From: Vagococcus fluvialis bH819
GTDB taxonomy: Bacteria > Bacillota > Bacilli > Lactobacillales > Vagococcaceae
Reading direction: 5' to 3'
Assembly (NCBI RefSeq): GCF_900163795.1
Contig: NZ_FWFD01000003.1
Coordinates: 186,001-250,000 of the forward strand
Length of the DNA stretch: 64,000 nt
Shown here: positions 7,855 through 16,172 of the stretch, one piece after another
How the letters are laid out: the number at the start of each line of letters is the position of its first letter
How positions within the stretch are numbered: position 1 is the stretch's first letter
Notes under the pieces: generated by a model
What the model was told of the DNA's origin: nothing
Seen by the model: the letters and a program-made list of their open reading frames with translations, nothing else
Database searches by the model: none
Translations under genes and position numbers: made by a program

Positions 7855-9666
7855 CTAATAATCACTATTCTTCTTCTCTGACACAAACTCAGTATTGTAG
7901 AATTTACTATTTTTGGATAACTCTTCATTAACTTTTTCTAATGAATCTCTTTCAATTAACGTCTTCTCTTTAGAAGAAAGATCTGTTCCCAAACCTAATC
8001 GATCACCTTTAATTCCAACACCCATACTTGATAAAATTGTTGGATACATGTCAAATGGGGCGAACTGACGATTATTAGTTTTAATATCTTTGTTCTCAAA
8101 ATCACCATTAATAATTAAATTTGTCGTCGTACGATGATATTTTTTATCAAAACCTACAAAGAATTTTTTATCCATACTTAAGTGATCCCCCGTTAAAACA
8201 ATAACAGTATCATCATAATAAGGTTGTTCTTGAATCCATTTAACAAAATCAACGACTTGTTGCTGTGAATGGAAAATAACATTAGCATATTGTTGATCAA
8301 ATGGGCGTGGTGTTTCCTTTTCAATATAACCATCTGGGAAATGAGTATCCGCATTTTCCATTGTAAAATTAAATGGTTTCCCTTCACTTGCTAAACGAGT
8401 TATTTCTTCTTGCGCATAGTCATATAATTTTTTATCTTCATATCCCCACCAGACATTGTAATCATTAGGAATTTTACCGATTTTTCTAGCATGTTTTACG
8501 TCATAGATATTAAAATCTTTATGGTTATTAAAGAAAGAGGTTAATCCTCCAAAATCAGCATCTGCACCAAACATAATCGTTTGATTATACCCTTCTTTAT
8601 TAAGTACATCTCCTATACCGATTGCACCTGGTAAAAAATAGCCTGATTTTCCATATGAATTTCCATTCATTGGTATTTTAAGTGGCAGTCCCATACTCAT
8701 ATTTACCATTGAAGCAACTGACCAGCTTGAGCCATATGTTTGATATGGTCCTCCTTTTTTATCACTTTCCGAAAAGGAGACTCCTTCTTTATATAACTTT
8801 TCATATGCTGGCATTAAATTTTTATCCATATAACCACCAGAGTTTTTATCAAAATAAGTATTTTCATAGGACTCTAAATAAATATGAACTAAATTTTTCT
8901 TCTCATCTGGAAAAGTTAATTTTGTATTCTTTGGTGAATGATAATTATCTTTAATATAACTTGAATCATCAAAATAAGCACTGTATACTGCGACTAATTG
9001 CAACTCTTTAATGCTATAACTTACACCAAAAATAAGAACTCCAATTGAAGCAGTCCAACCAACCACTTTTACATACTTATCGGAAAAACTTTTTTCATTC
9101 CCAAAAGTTATTTTAAATTTAGTCAACATCAAGAATATATAACCAACTAGAACTGATACTAGCAGTAATACTGGGCCATTAATTGCTTGATCCATCACAT
9201 TTGATGCTGTTCCTGTTACTGGAGAATTAAAATTAAAAAGAAATTGTTCTGGTGTTAATTTACCAAAAAAATCAATAAACCAAACTGTGCCAATATATAA
9301 AAAACTGCCTACAAAAACAAATAAAACAGAAATTCCTGTTAAAATTTTTGATTTTAAAGTTGTTTTTTCTTTATTTTTTGTAATTACAATTTTATTTAAA
9401 ATCAAACCTTTAATAAATAAAATAAGTAACCCTATCACGATAGCAAAAAGAACGTATTTTAATACAAATATCGTTTTATAATTTACTGGACTTAAAACAT
9501 ACATTTTCCCTAATATATAACGCATTGTAAATAAAGTTAATATGTTGATTCCAACGGTATATCCTATACTATTTAAAACTTTCCTTTTTATTTTTGTTTC
9601 TTTAAACATTAAGATATCTAGTCCACTAATGACTAATCCAACGATTAAAAATGTTAAAAACCTCAT
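7855..9666 (-). CDS. LTA-synthase/MdoB-like membrane phosphoglycerol transferase
   Basis: 603 residues: about five N-terminal membrane segments, then an extracellular sulfatase-fold domain (VHIYLESYENTY, GSSWSVASM, MFGADADFGG, TMENADTHFPDG, VLTGDHLSMDKKFF). The metal ligands E, D and H are recognisable. It should transfer or hydrolyse glycerol-phosphate on the cell surface. The segment GSSWSVASM aligns with GTGWTIAGM of MdoB, where the nucleophile is Thr, so Ser appears to replace it here. The ATG at 9664-9666 is chosen for AGGGGGAG upstream. The acceptor is unknown. Confidence 0.8.
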   Translation of the reverse strand: MRFLTFLIVGLVISGLDILMFKETKIKRKVLNSIGYTVGINILTLFTMRYILGKMYVLSPVNYKTIFVLKYVLFAIVIGLLILFIKGLILNKIVITKNKEKTTLKSKILTGISVLFVFVGSFLYIGTVWFIDFFGKLTPEQFLFNFNSPVTGTASNVMDQAINGPVLLLVSVLVGYIFLMLTKFKITFGNEKSFSDKYVKVVGWTASIGVLIFGVSYSIKELQLVAVYSAYFDDSSYIKDNYHSPKNTKLTFPDEKKNLVHIYLESYENTYFDKNSGGYMDKNLMPAYEKLYKEGVSFSESDKKGGPYQTYGSSWSVASMVNMSMGLPLKIPMNGNSYGKSGYFLPGAIGIGDVLNKEGYNQTIMFGADADFGGLTSFFNNHKDFNIYDVKHARKIGKIPNDYNVWWGYEDKKLYDYAQEEITRLASEGKPFNFTMENADTHFPDGYIEKETPRPFDQQYANVIFHSQQQVVDFVKWIQEQPYYDDTVIVLTGDHLSMDKKFFVGFDKKYHRTTTNLIINGDFENKDIKTNNRQFAPFDMYPTILSSMGVGIKGDRLGLGTDLSSKEKTLIERDSLEKVNEELSKNSKFYNTEFVSEKKNSDY

Positions 9667-9754
9667 GTTACTCCCCCTATTTTTCATCTAAGTAAAGAAT
9701 ACTTAAATTCAAATAAATACACAACTAATATTTTGATGAAAATTACAGTCATTT

Positions 9755-9783
9755 TTGACAAAATAAGCCCTAATTGTTATTAT
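9755..9783 (+). promoter_or_regulatory. Promoter of the MutS2-like gene leader
   Basis: TTGACA (9755-9760), a 17-base spacer and TATTAT (9778-9783). It predicts a transcript start near 9790, about 300 bases before the coding start. Confidence 0.72.
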
Positions 9784-9814
9784 TACTTCGAAAGCAAATT
9801 AACTATAACAAGAA

Positions 9815-9865
9815 ATGAGTGAACTTTTTGAGCGCCAAAGGTATCCAATAATTAAAATAATTTAA
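9815..9865 (+). CDS. Possible 16-residue leader peptide
   Basis: The open frame MSELFERQRYPIIKII starts about 25 bases after the predicted transcript start, and its codons 9-10 contain the AGGTAT that can pair with the terminator. There is no clear ribosome-binding site, so translation is doubtful. Confidence 0.22.
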   Translation: MSELFERQRYPIIKII

Positions 9866-10000
9866 CTGATAAATAAAGTAATCCTCTATATGTTTATTTA
9901 TCACGCCTAATTTTAATTTGAGATATCTGTCTATTCGGTGTCCTAAGTGTGTCTTGAAAAAGACTCATTTATTTCAGCCATTCTTCAGTATATAAAATTA

Positions 10001-10037
10001 AAAGTACGGGTATTTATAATACCTGTTCTTTTTTTAT
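10001..10037 (+). terminator. Leader terminator upstream of the MutS2-like gene
   Basis: ACGGGTATT (10006-10014) pairs with AATACCTGT (10018-10026) around a three-base loop and is followed by TCTTTTTTTATT. Confidence 0.75.
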
Positions 10038-10095
10038 TCTAGTTAATTTGTTAATGACAGACATCTCTTTACTAACAGAAAGAGAGACTCTAAAC

Positions 10096-11625
10096 ATGAA
10101 AACACAAGCATTTGAACAAACACAATTTAATAAAATTAAGGAACAAATTAGTACATACACAATCAGTCAAACAGTGAAAGAAAGAATTATTAATTTTGAA
10201 GCATCAGATAATTTAGAACAAGTTTTAAATTACCAAGCAGAAACTGGAGAAGCTTTAGTAATTTTAAAAACAAATCAAAGTTTTCCGTTCATGGCAAGTG
10301 AACAAATTGATCGCCTTTTTCAAAAAATTGAAGAAGGTTATATCTTAGAAACAAAAGAATTAGTTGAAATAGCTGATTTTCTAAAATCAATTAGAAAATT
10401 AAAAGAGTTTTTTCAAAAAAACAAAAAATTATCGCCAATACTTTCGGGATACGCTTCTAAATTACAAGGCTTTCGTTCAATCGAAGAAACAATCCATTTG
10501 TCCATTAAGAATAATCAGGTGACATCTGACGCTTCAAGAGATTTAAAAAAAGCACGACAAAGCATAAACAAATACCAAGCAGATATTAGCGATAAGTTAC
10601 ATAAATATATCAATAATGCTGCAAATAAAAATAAAATACAGGAATTTCTAATTGTTCAAAGAGATGGTATTCTCACTGTCCCTATTAAGAGCTCATTCAA
10701 ACACAGTATTAAAGGACGTATTATTTCAGAATCTAGTAAAGGTTCTACTGCATATATTGAACTTGAAAATACAAGAGAATTAAATCAAAAGTTACAAACA
10801 GCTCAAGCAGAAGAAATGTCACTTATTTACCAGATATTAGCTAATTTAACAGAAGAAATTGCCCAAGAGTTACCCTTTTTAAACCATGCTATCCAGATTA
10901 TCTTTCAACTGGAATTGATAATAGCTAAAGCTAAATACAGTCACGAAATTAACGGTCACAAAGTCACTATTAATCAAATAGGCTATATTAAACTCGACAA
11001 TGCAAAGCATCCTTTACTAGGTAAAAATGCCGTTCCTTTAAATATTGAACTAGGAAATAGGCAGCGGGGACTAGTTATTACTGGCCCTAACTCAGGTGGC
11101 AAAACAGTTGTTTTAAAAACAATTGGCTTATTAACTTTTATGACAATGATGGGTGTTTATATTCCCGCAGATCCAAGCAGTCATATTAGCCTATTCAAGC
11201 ACATTTTAGTTGATATTGGCGACTATCAAGATTTAGATAATGCACTAAGTACTTTTTCAGGCCATATGAACAACATGGGAAATATTCTAACTATTGCAGA
11301 CAAAGAATCCCTCATTTTAGTTGATGAAATTGGTAGTGGAACAGAACCTACTGAAGGGGCTGCTCTTGCAATTGCTATGCTAGATAATTTGGTCAATCGT
11401 CAGTCAGTAGTTATAGCTTCCACTCATTATGGCGAGATTAAGGATTTTGCTACTGAAAAAGAAACATTTATAACCGCTGCTATGGCTTTTGATAATGAAA
11501 CACTACAACCAAAATATCAATTATTAATGAATGAAATAGGTGAAAGTAATGCTTTCTTCATCGCACGTAAAATGAAAATTAATGAAGATATTTTAGAAAG
11601 TGCTGTATGCTATTTAAAGAAATAA
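10096..11625 (+). CDS. MutS2-like ATPase lacking the Smr domain
   Basis: About 509 residues. An N-terminal helical core is followed by the MutS ATPase: Walker A TGPNSGGKT, LVDIGDYQDLDNALSTFSGHM, Walker B SLILVDEIGSGTEPTEGAALA and STHYGEIK. It stops right after the ATPase domain, so the long coiled coil, KOW and C-terminal Smr region of full MutS2 (about 780 residues) are missing. MutS2 proteins act on collided ribosomes or recombination intermediates; this short form may be ribosome-directed, by analogy only. The ATG at 10096 is preferred; an upstream in-frame ATG at 10054 is possible. Confidence 0.8.
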   Translation: MKTQAFEQTQFNKIKEQISTYTISQTVKERIINFEASDNLEQVLNYQAETGEALVILKTNQSFPFMASEQIDRLFQKIEEGYILETKELVEIADFLKSIRKLKEFFQKNKKLSPILSGYASKLQGFRSIEETIHLSIKNNQVTSDASRDLKKARQSINKYQADISDKLHKYINNAANKNKIQEFLIVQRDGILTVPIKSSFKHSIKGRIISESSKGSTAYIELENTRELNQKLQTAQAEEMSLIYQILANLTEEIAQELPFLNHAIQIIFQLELIIAKAKYSHEINGHKVTINQIGYIKLDNAKHPLLGKNAVPLNIELGNRQRGLVITGPNSGGKTVVLKTIGLLTFMTMMGVYIPADPSSHISLFKHILVDIGDYQDLDNALSTFSGHMNNMGNILTIADKESLILVDEIGSGTEPTEGAALAIAMLDNLVNRQSVVIASTHYGEIKDFATEKETFITAAMAFDNETLQPKYQLLMNEIGESNAFFIARKMKINEDILESAVCYLKK

Positions 11626-11629
11626 AAAA

Positions 11630-11668
11630 GAAAAAGAGCTTGACTAAAATTTTAGTCAAGCTCTTTTT
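11630..11668. terminator. Bidirectional terminator
   Basis: Perfect palindrome AAAGAGCTTGACTAAAAT and its complement with A- and T-runs. The stop codon of the convergent DUF488 gene lies inside the stem. Confidence 0.88.
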
Positions 11669-12017
11669 CCACAAACTCTTTCAAAATAACCGCATGATTT
11701 ATATTAGGATCTTTTGCTCCATACAAAAAAGTAACATCTTGTTTTTTTAACTCCTTATTGACCTTTTGAACAAACTCTTTACTACTTGGATTTTCATTCA
11801 ATTCATTTAAATAATCAACTTTAAATTGAGAGAAATTTTCTTCTTTATGAGCAAATATTTTTCTTATTTTAGTAGAGGGTGTTATTTCTTTTGCCCAATC
11901 ATTCAACATTACCTCTTCTCTTTTTTTACCACGAGGCCATAATTTATCTATTAATATTCTAAATCCGTCATCCTTTGATACTGGTGCGTAAACTCTTTTA
12001 ATTTGTATACTTGTCAT
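11652..12017 (-). CDS. DUF488 family protein
   Basis: 121 residues with the family pattern IKRVYAP near the start, LIDKLWPRGKKREE and FLYGAKDPNINHAV. The biochemical role of DUF488 (YeaO-like) is unknown. The ATG at 12015-12017 follows AAGGTGG seven bases upstream; the longer frame to 12062 has no ribosome-binding site. It is monocistronic, convergent with the MutS2-like gene. Confidence 0.85.
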   Translation of the reverse strand: MTSIQIKRVYAPVSKDDGFRILIDKLWPRGKKREEVMLNDWAKEITPSTKIRKIFAHKEENFSQFKVDYLNELNENPSSKEFVQKVNKELKKQDVTFLYGAKDPNINHAVILKEFVEKELD

Positions 12018-12080
12018 TTCTCTACACCACCTTATAAGACGACTATTATCCTTTTTATTCATTTTGTCAAATCAAATCAT

Positions 12081-12109
12081 TTGTTAAAAAAAATAAAACG
12101 ACGTAAGAT
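12081..12109 (+). promoter_or_regulatory. Putative ohr promoter
   Basis: TTGTTA (12081-12086), a 17-base spacer and TAAGAT (12104-12109), ahead of AAGGAGG and the ohr start. Confidence 0.5.
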
Positions 12110-12153
12110 TACATTGTACTACTTATTAAACTATTTCAAGGAGGCTATATCTT

Positions 12154-12558
12154 ATGAAAAAAATTTACGAAACAACTATTGTTAATACTGGTGGTCGTGC
12201 TGGTGAAGTACATTCATTAGATGAATCATTTTCATATCAAGTGACATCTCCAGTAGATAACAAGGAAGGCACAACCAACCCTGAACAATTATTTGCAGCT
12301 GCTTATAGTGCTTGTTTCAATGGAGCACTAGAATTAGTTATGGGTAAACATAAAAATGTTCATCCAAGTACAGTTACTGCTCATGTTTCCCTGTATTCTG
12401 ATCCAAAAGATGGATTTCACATCAGCGTTATTCTTGAAGTTCATATAGATGATATCGACATAAATACAGCAACTGATTTAGTTAATGAAGCACATCAAGT
12501 ATGTCCTTATTCAAAAGCAACTAGAAACAATATTGAAGTTGAATTAAAAATAGTATAA
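12154..12558 (+). CDS. ohr: Organic hydroperoxide resistance protein Ohr
   Basis: 134-residue OsmC/Ohr fold with both reactive cysteines: C54 in YSACFNGAL and C117 in HQVCPYSKAT. The arginine of the active site is in GGRAGEV near the start. The length and the GTTNPEQLFAAAYSACF block are Ohr rather than OsmC. It reduces organic and fatty-acid hydroperoxides, using dihydrolipoamide in characterised members. No OhrR gene is adjacent. Confidence 0.93.
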   Translation: MKKIYETTIVNTGGRAGEVHSLDESFSYQVTSPVDNKEGTTNPEQLFAAAYSACFNGALELVMGKHKNVHPSTVTAHVSLYSDPKDGFHISVILEVHIDDIDINTATDLVNEAHQVCPYSKATRNNIEVELKIV

Positions 12559-12585
12559 TTTTTTAAAATGTTCTACTTTTATCTT

Positions 12586-12617
12586 AGAGGCTGACCCCAA
12601 ATGGCAGCCTCTTTCTT
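12586..12617. terminator. Bidirectional terminator (ohr / pulA)
   Basis: AGAGGCTG (12586-12593) pairs with CAGCCTCT (12605-12612), followed by TTCTTATTT. Confidence 0.75.
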
Positions 12618-12626
12618 ATTTATTGA

Positions 12627-15600
12627 TTAATTTTTTCTTTTAAATATTAACCAACTAGCTCCTACAACTAATAAGCCCATAAAAGCAAAAATGGTCTTTT
12701 GTTCTCCAGTTTTAGGTAACATATCACTAAAATATTGTTTTCCTTCTTTTGAATTTTTTTGGCTATTATTAGTATTATTTTGACTCGTTATCCTTTTTTT
12801 ATTTTCTGTTGACGATGTCGTTGTTGTTTCTATTGAATTATCTTTGATTGTTTCACTTGTTTTAGTTGTACTCGTCGCTGAAGACTCAATTTCTTCTGTT
12901 GTTGTATTTTTTGTTGTTTCCGAGTTTGTTGTCGTTTCAGTTGTTTTCTTATCTTTTTTATAAATAGTTAAGCTTAACGGTAGCATCTTATCCAACTCAT
13001 TCTTTTCATTTTCTAGCTTATTAGTAATCACCGGTTTAAATTCTTTAATTAGTTTTTTATCAATTGATTTTTCTACCTCATTACTATTAATCGCAATGAT
13101 TAAATCTTTACTTTCATCGCTTAACTGATAAATGATTACCCCGTTTTTTGATTCAATCACTGTTGATTTTTCTTTTATCTCTTTATAAGAGGACATTCTC
13201 AATAGTGGTTCTGTTTGTCTAAATGCAACTAGTTCTTTAAAAAAATTGACAGATATGTTGTATTCTTGTGGACGATTCCAATCAAATTGATTCACTGAAT
13301 CTGGTGACTTATAGCTATTTTCATCCCCGTCTTTTGTTCTTAAAAATTCTTGACCCGCATGAATAAAAGGAACTCCTTCAGAAACTAGTACTATTCCAGT
13401 GCCTAACATGTGACGTTTTAATCGCTGTTCTTTGGTATCTTCAGGATTGGTTAGAGATAATTTATCATATAACGTTAAATTATCATGAGCCTCTACGTAT
13501 TGTATTAATTGACTAGGATCTGTATAACCTTCTAATCCTTCACCACCTAACATGTTCTGAACCACTATTTTTTCTAAGTCTTTTTTCCCATTAATCATTC
13601 CTGGTTCTTTGCCCTCAAATACACTACCTTTGACACTATCACGAATTGAATCATTAAAATGACCAATGCCTGGCATTTTATTTGCATTTTTTTGAATTGC
13701 TTTTTGATCATCAGAAAGTGGGGTCCCCATATTCCACCCCTCACCTAAAACAATAATTGATGGGTCAATTTTATTTAACTCCTGGCGTACTAAGTTCATA
13801 GTTTCAACATCTAAAATCCCCATTAAATCAAATCTAAAACCATCGATTTGATAATTCCTAGCCCAATAGCTCACGCTGTCTACAATATATTTTTGAGCCA
13901 TTTTACGCTCGGATGCCACATCATTGCCAACACCTGTTCCATTAGCTAACCCACCGTCTTCGTTGTATCTAAAATAATAACCTGGCACGGTTTGATTGAA
14001 TGCGTGGCTACTTGCTTCATAGACATGATTATAAACAACATCCATGATCACTCGAATATTATTATCATGCAAGCCCTTAACCATTTGTTTCATCTCAACA
14101 ATACGGTTTTGTGGATTAGTAGCGTCTGTACTATATGATCCCTCTGGTACGTTATAATTTTTAGGATCATAACCCCAATTAAATTGTGGCGTATTTGGCT
14201 GGCTTTCATCCACTGTTTGATAGTCATACATTGGTAAAAATTGAACGTGAGTCACACCTAGACTCTTCAGATAATCTAAACCGGTTTCTTGATTTTGACC
14301 ATTTTTTGTTCCAGATTCTACCACACCTAAAAATTTTCCTTTATTTTGAATGCCACTATCACTTGCGATTGATAAATCTCTAATATGAGCTTCATAAATC
14401 ACCGCGTCAACAGGATTTGAAAATGAAGGCATCCGGTTAAATTCAGAAATATTCGTTTGATTTGGACTCAAGACAACCGAACGATTTCCATTAACAATCG
14501 CTGCTGTTGCATAAGGATCCACAGATTCATTTATCTTTCCATCTGAGAATGTTAGACGATAAGTATAAACTAACCCATCTTGATCACCACTTAGCTCCGT
14601 TTTAAAGGTCCCTTTGTCTCCTTTAGTCATTGAGAATTTCTCTTTTTCAGCACTATCTGCTGCTTGACCAGAATAAGTAATTAGTTCAACTGATTTAGCA
14701 GTTGGCGCCCACAATGTAAAGTTTGTTTGATCCTTTTGATACTTACTCCCTAATTCCCCCTCATAATAAAAAACATCATCAAATTCAGGTGTCCTAACCA
14801 CTGCCCCCATAGTTACTGGAATTTTTTCACCATTTTCAGTTTCAATAGAATAGTTTTCTGCTAAATCCAGATTTTTTTCTGCTTGAAGTAATAAACGATT
14901 AGTTGGTTTCTCTTTTTCTTTATCTAGTACTTTAAAAGAAACTGCCCCCTTAGAATTAATAAGTTTAACCTGATAAGATTTTAATTTTTCAATTGTTTCT
15001 GGTTTTGAAAAAACTAAATCAATTTGGTTCATTTTTTCAATTGTTGCTGTTTTAATTTTTTGTGTTTTTATAATTAACTCAGGATGAGCATAAACTAACT
15101 CATCCCCTTCCATTAACCACATATCAAGATTTCCTTGATTTTCATACAAATAAACCACTCGTTCCTTGCCATCTGTTTCAATGACTTCATTTTTCTCATT
15201 TCTTTTTTCTAGTTTAATAGTTAATTTAGAAAAGTCTATTTCTGAAGTTACTTTAAAATCAGCATTTTTTCCATAGTCATCTTCTGAATTAAAAGAAGTG
15301 ACTTGTGATTTTCCGCTATCTGTTTGTAAAGTAAGTTGCCAATTATCATAATCTTGATTTTTACGAAAATAATGAACGTTGATATTTAATTCTTTATTTT
15401 TAGGCGCTTTTTTTTTATTTGGTTCATAAGACATTTTTCCTTCTTTATCTAACCAAACATGAGCCCGACCACTACTTGTCTCTATCCATTGATCTTTTGA
15501 TTGATAGGACCAATCCCCTTTTGATTTGATTAAAAAACCAACTTTAGCATGCGCTCCTTTTAAATTAATTACTTGATACTTCCCAAAAGCATCTTCTTTT

Positions 15601-15821
15601 TCAAAAGAGTGTTCCTCACCTGCTCCATTTTCAGGCCAAATCCAAATATTTCGATCAATATTTTTTTCATCTTCAGGTGCTTCATAATGAATAATCACTT
15701 GAGTTTCTACTTCTTCTGCAAAACTTTTTTGTAACGAAAAAGAACATATAAATAACAAACTCATCATACAGAATATTATTCGTATTTTTTGCACACTTCT
15801 TTTATTTTCCAACTTAAACAC
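12627..15821 (-). CDS. pulA: LPXTG-anchored type I pullulanase
   Basis: 1064 residues. A signal peptide (about 1-36, cut near SFAEE) is followed by two CBM41-like modules (about 40-135 and 145-240), a CBM48-like region around 350-430, and the GH13_14 catalytic domain with FNWGYDPKNYNVPEG, DVVYNHVY, GFRFDLMG (nucleophile D), GEGWN (acid/base E) and VEAHDNLT. A Thr/Ser-rich spacer leads to LPKTG (1035-1039), a membrane segment and KRKN for sortase anchoring. It cleaves alpha-1,6 links of pullulan or glycogen. The start is GTG at 15819-15821, nine bases after AGGGGAG. A LacI-type operator and cre-like site control it. Confidence 0.95.
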   Translation of the reverse strand: MFKLENKRSVQKIRIIFCMMSLLFICSFSLQKSFAEEVETQVIIHYEAPEDEKNIDRNIWIWPENGAGEEHSFEKEDAFGKYQVINLKGAHAKVGFLIKSKGDWSYQSKDQWIETSSGRAHVWLDKEGKMSYEPNKKKAPKNKELNINVHYFRKNQDYDNWQLTLQTDSGKSQVTSFNSEDDYGKNADFKVTSEIDFSKLTIKLEKRNEKNEVIETDGKERVVYLYENQGNLDMWLMEGDELVYAHPELIIKTQKIKTATIEKMNQIDLVFSKPETIEKLKSYQVKLINSKGAVSFKVLDKEKEKPTNRLLLQAEKNLDLAENYSIETENGEKIPVTMGAVVRTPEFDDVFYYEGELGSKYQKDQTNFTLWAPTAKSVELITYSGQAADSAEKEKFSMTKGDKGTFKTELSGDQDGLVYTYRLTFSDGKINESVDPYATAAIVNGNRSVVLSPNQTNISEFNRMPSFSNPVDAVIYEAHIRDLSIASDSGIQNKGKFLGVVESGTKNGQNQETGLDYLKSLGVTHVQFLPMYDYQTVDESQPNTPQFNWGYDPKNYNVPEGSYSTDATNPQNRIVEMKQMVKGLHDNNIRVIMDVVYNHVYEASSHAFNQTVPGYYFRYNEDGGLANGTGVGNDVASERKMAQKYIVDSVSYWARNYQIDGFRFDLMGILDVETMNLVRQELNKIDPSIIVLGEGWNMGTPLSDDQKAIQKNANKMPGIGHFNDSIRDSVKGSVFEGKEPGMINGKKDLEKIVVQNMLGGEGLEGYTDPSQLIQYVEAHDNLTLYDKLSLTNPEDTKEQRLKRHMLGTGIVLVSEGVPFIHAGQEFLRTKDGDENSYKSPDSVNQFDWNRPQEYNISVNFFKELVAFRQTEPLLRMSSYKEIKEKSTVIESKNGVIIYQLSDESKDLIIAINSNEVEKSIDKKLIKEFKPVITNKLENEKNELDKMLPLSLTIYKKDKKTTETTTNSETTKNTTTEEIESSATSTTKTSETIKDNSIETTTTSSTENKKRITSQNNTNNSQKNSKEGKQYFSDMLPKTGEQKTIFAFMGLLVVGASWLIFKRKN

Positions 15822-15857
15822 TTAACATCTCTCCCCTATTAAAATAACTACTCTATA

Positions 15858-15886
15858 GATATACCAAATTTAAGAAAGCGCTTCAA
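15858..15886 (-). promoter_or_regulatory. pulA promoter with overlapping cre-like site
   Basis: TTGAAG (15881-15886), a 17-base spacer and TATATC (15858-15863). The -35 overlaps AGAAAGCGCTTCAA (15873-15886), which matches 11 of 14 positions of the CcpA consensus, suggesting glucose repression. Confidence 0.6.
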
Positions 15887-15887
15887 C

Positions 15888-15903
15888 TTGTTATCGGTAA
15901 CAA
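15888..15903. promoter_or_regulatory. LacI-family (MalR-like) operator
   Basis: The 16-base TTGTTATCGGTAACAA is a palindrome with one mismatch centred on CG, the form bound by LacI-family repressors. It abuts the pulA -35 and lies eight bases from the divergent -35 of the ABC-F leader. Confidence 0.6.
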
Positions 15904-15910
15904 CTTTCAT

Positions 15911-15940
15911 TTGCATTTAACAATATTTATGATATATTAT
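15911..15940 (+). promoter_or_regulatory. Promoter of the ABC-F leader
   Basis: TTGCAT (15911-15916) with TATTAT (15935-15940, 18-base spacer) or TATATT (15933-15938, 16-base spacer). Confidence 0.65.
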
Positions 15941-15967
15941 AGGAAATGAAAGTGAGGGATTTATCCA

Positions 15968-15979
15968 TTGATTATCTAA
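15968..15979 (+). CDS. Possible three-codon leader ORF
   Basis: TTG ATT ATC TAA lies nine bases after GAGGG, the only good ribosome-binding site in the leader. Very short leader ORFs are reported for Listeria lmo0919-type ABC-F attenuators. A 41-codon frame from 15946 would be almost leaderless and is less convincing. Confidence 0.35.
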   Translation: MII

Positions 15980-16116
15980 GCCAATTTTTTATGCAAATTG
16001 CCTATTTTACCGTTAAATTTAACGGGATTAGTCTGCAATTTGACAGAATTGGTGGAGATGATAAGAGATAATGACCTTTTACACGTCCAAGGGCTATTTT
16101 TATTCCCTTCTCTTAA

Positions 16117-16151
16117 CAATCAGTTCTGTTAATCAGACTGATTGTTTTTTT
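16117..16151 (+). terminator. Leader terminator of the ABC-F gene
   Basis: CAATCAGT (16117-16124) pairs with ACTGATTG (16137-16144) and is followed by TTTTTTT. Confidence 0.82.
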
Positions 16152-16172
16152 ATTTGAAAGGATGATGTAAAC

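Larger units (their letters stand above)
9790..10037 (+). promoter_or_regulatory. Probable transcription-attenuation leader of the MutS2-like gene
   Basis: The stretch between the promoter and the coding start contains hairpins GATAAATAAA / TTTATTTATC (about 9869-9903) and GTCTT-GAAA-AAGAC (near 9950), then a strong intrinsic terminator at 10001-10037. AGGTAT at 9839-9844 could pair with ATACCT (10019-10024) in the terminator and disrupt it. The layout suggests conditional read-through; the signal is unknown. Confidence 0.55.
15946..16151 (+). promoter_or_regulatory. Attenuator leader of the Lsa-type ABC-F gene
   Basis: About 200 bases of leader end in an intrinsic terminator (16117-16151). 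CAAATTGC (15994-16001) pairs with GCAATTTG (16035-16042). Just after it, ACAGAATTG (16043-16051) can pair with CAGTTCTGT (16121-16129), which would destroy the terminator stem. The palindrome CCGTTAAATTTAACGG lies inside the first stem. This is the layout of antibiotic-induced ABC-F attenuators. Confidence 0.75.

Noticed and set aside
15946-16071. 41-codon frame covering the ABC-F leader
   Set aside because: Its ATG is at or next to the predicted transcript start, with no ribosome-binding site. The paired RNA arms explain the sequence better; a shorter leader ORF was listed instead.
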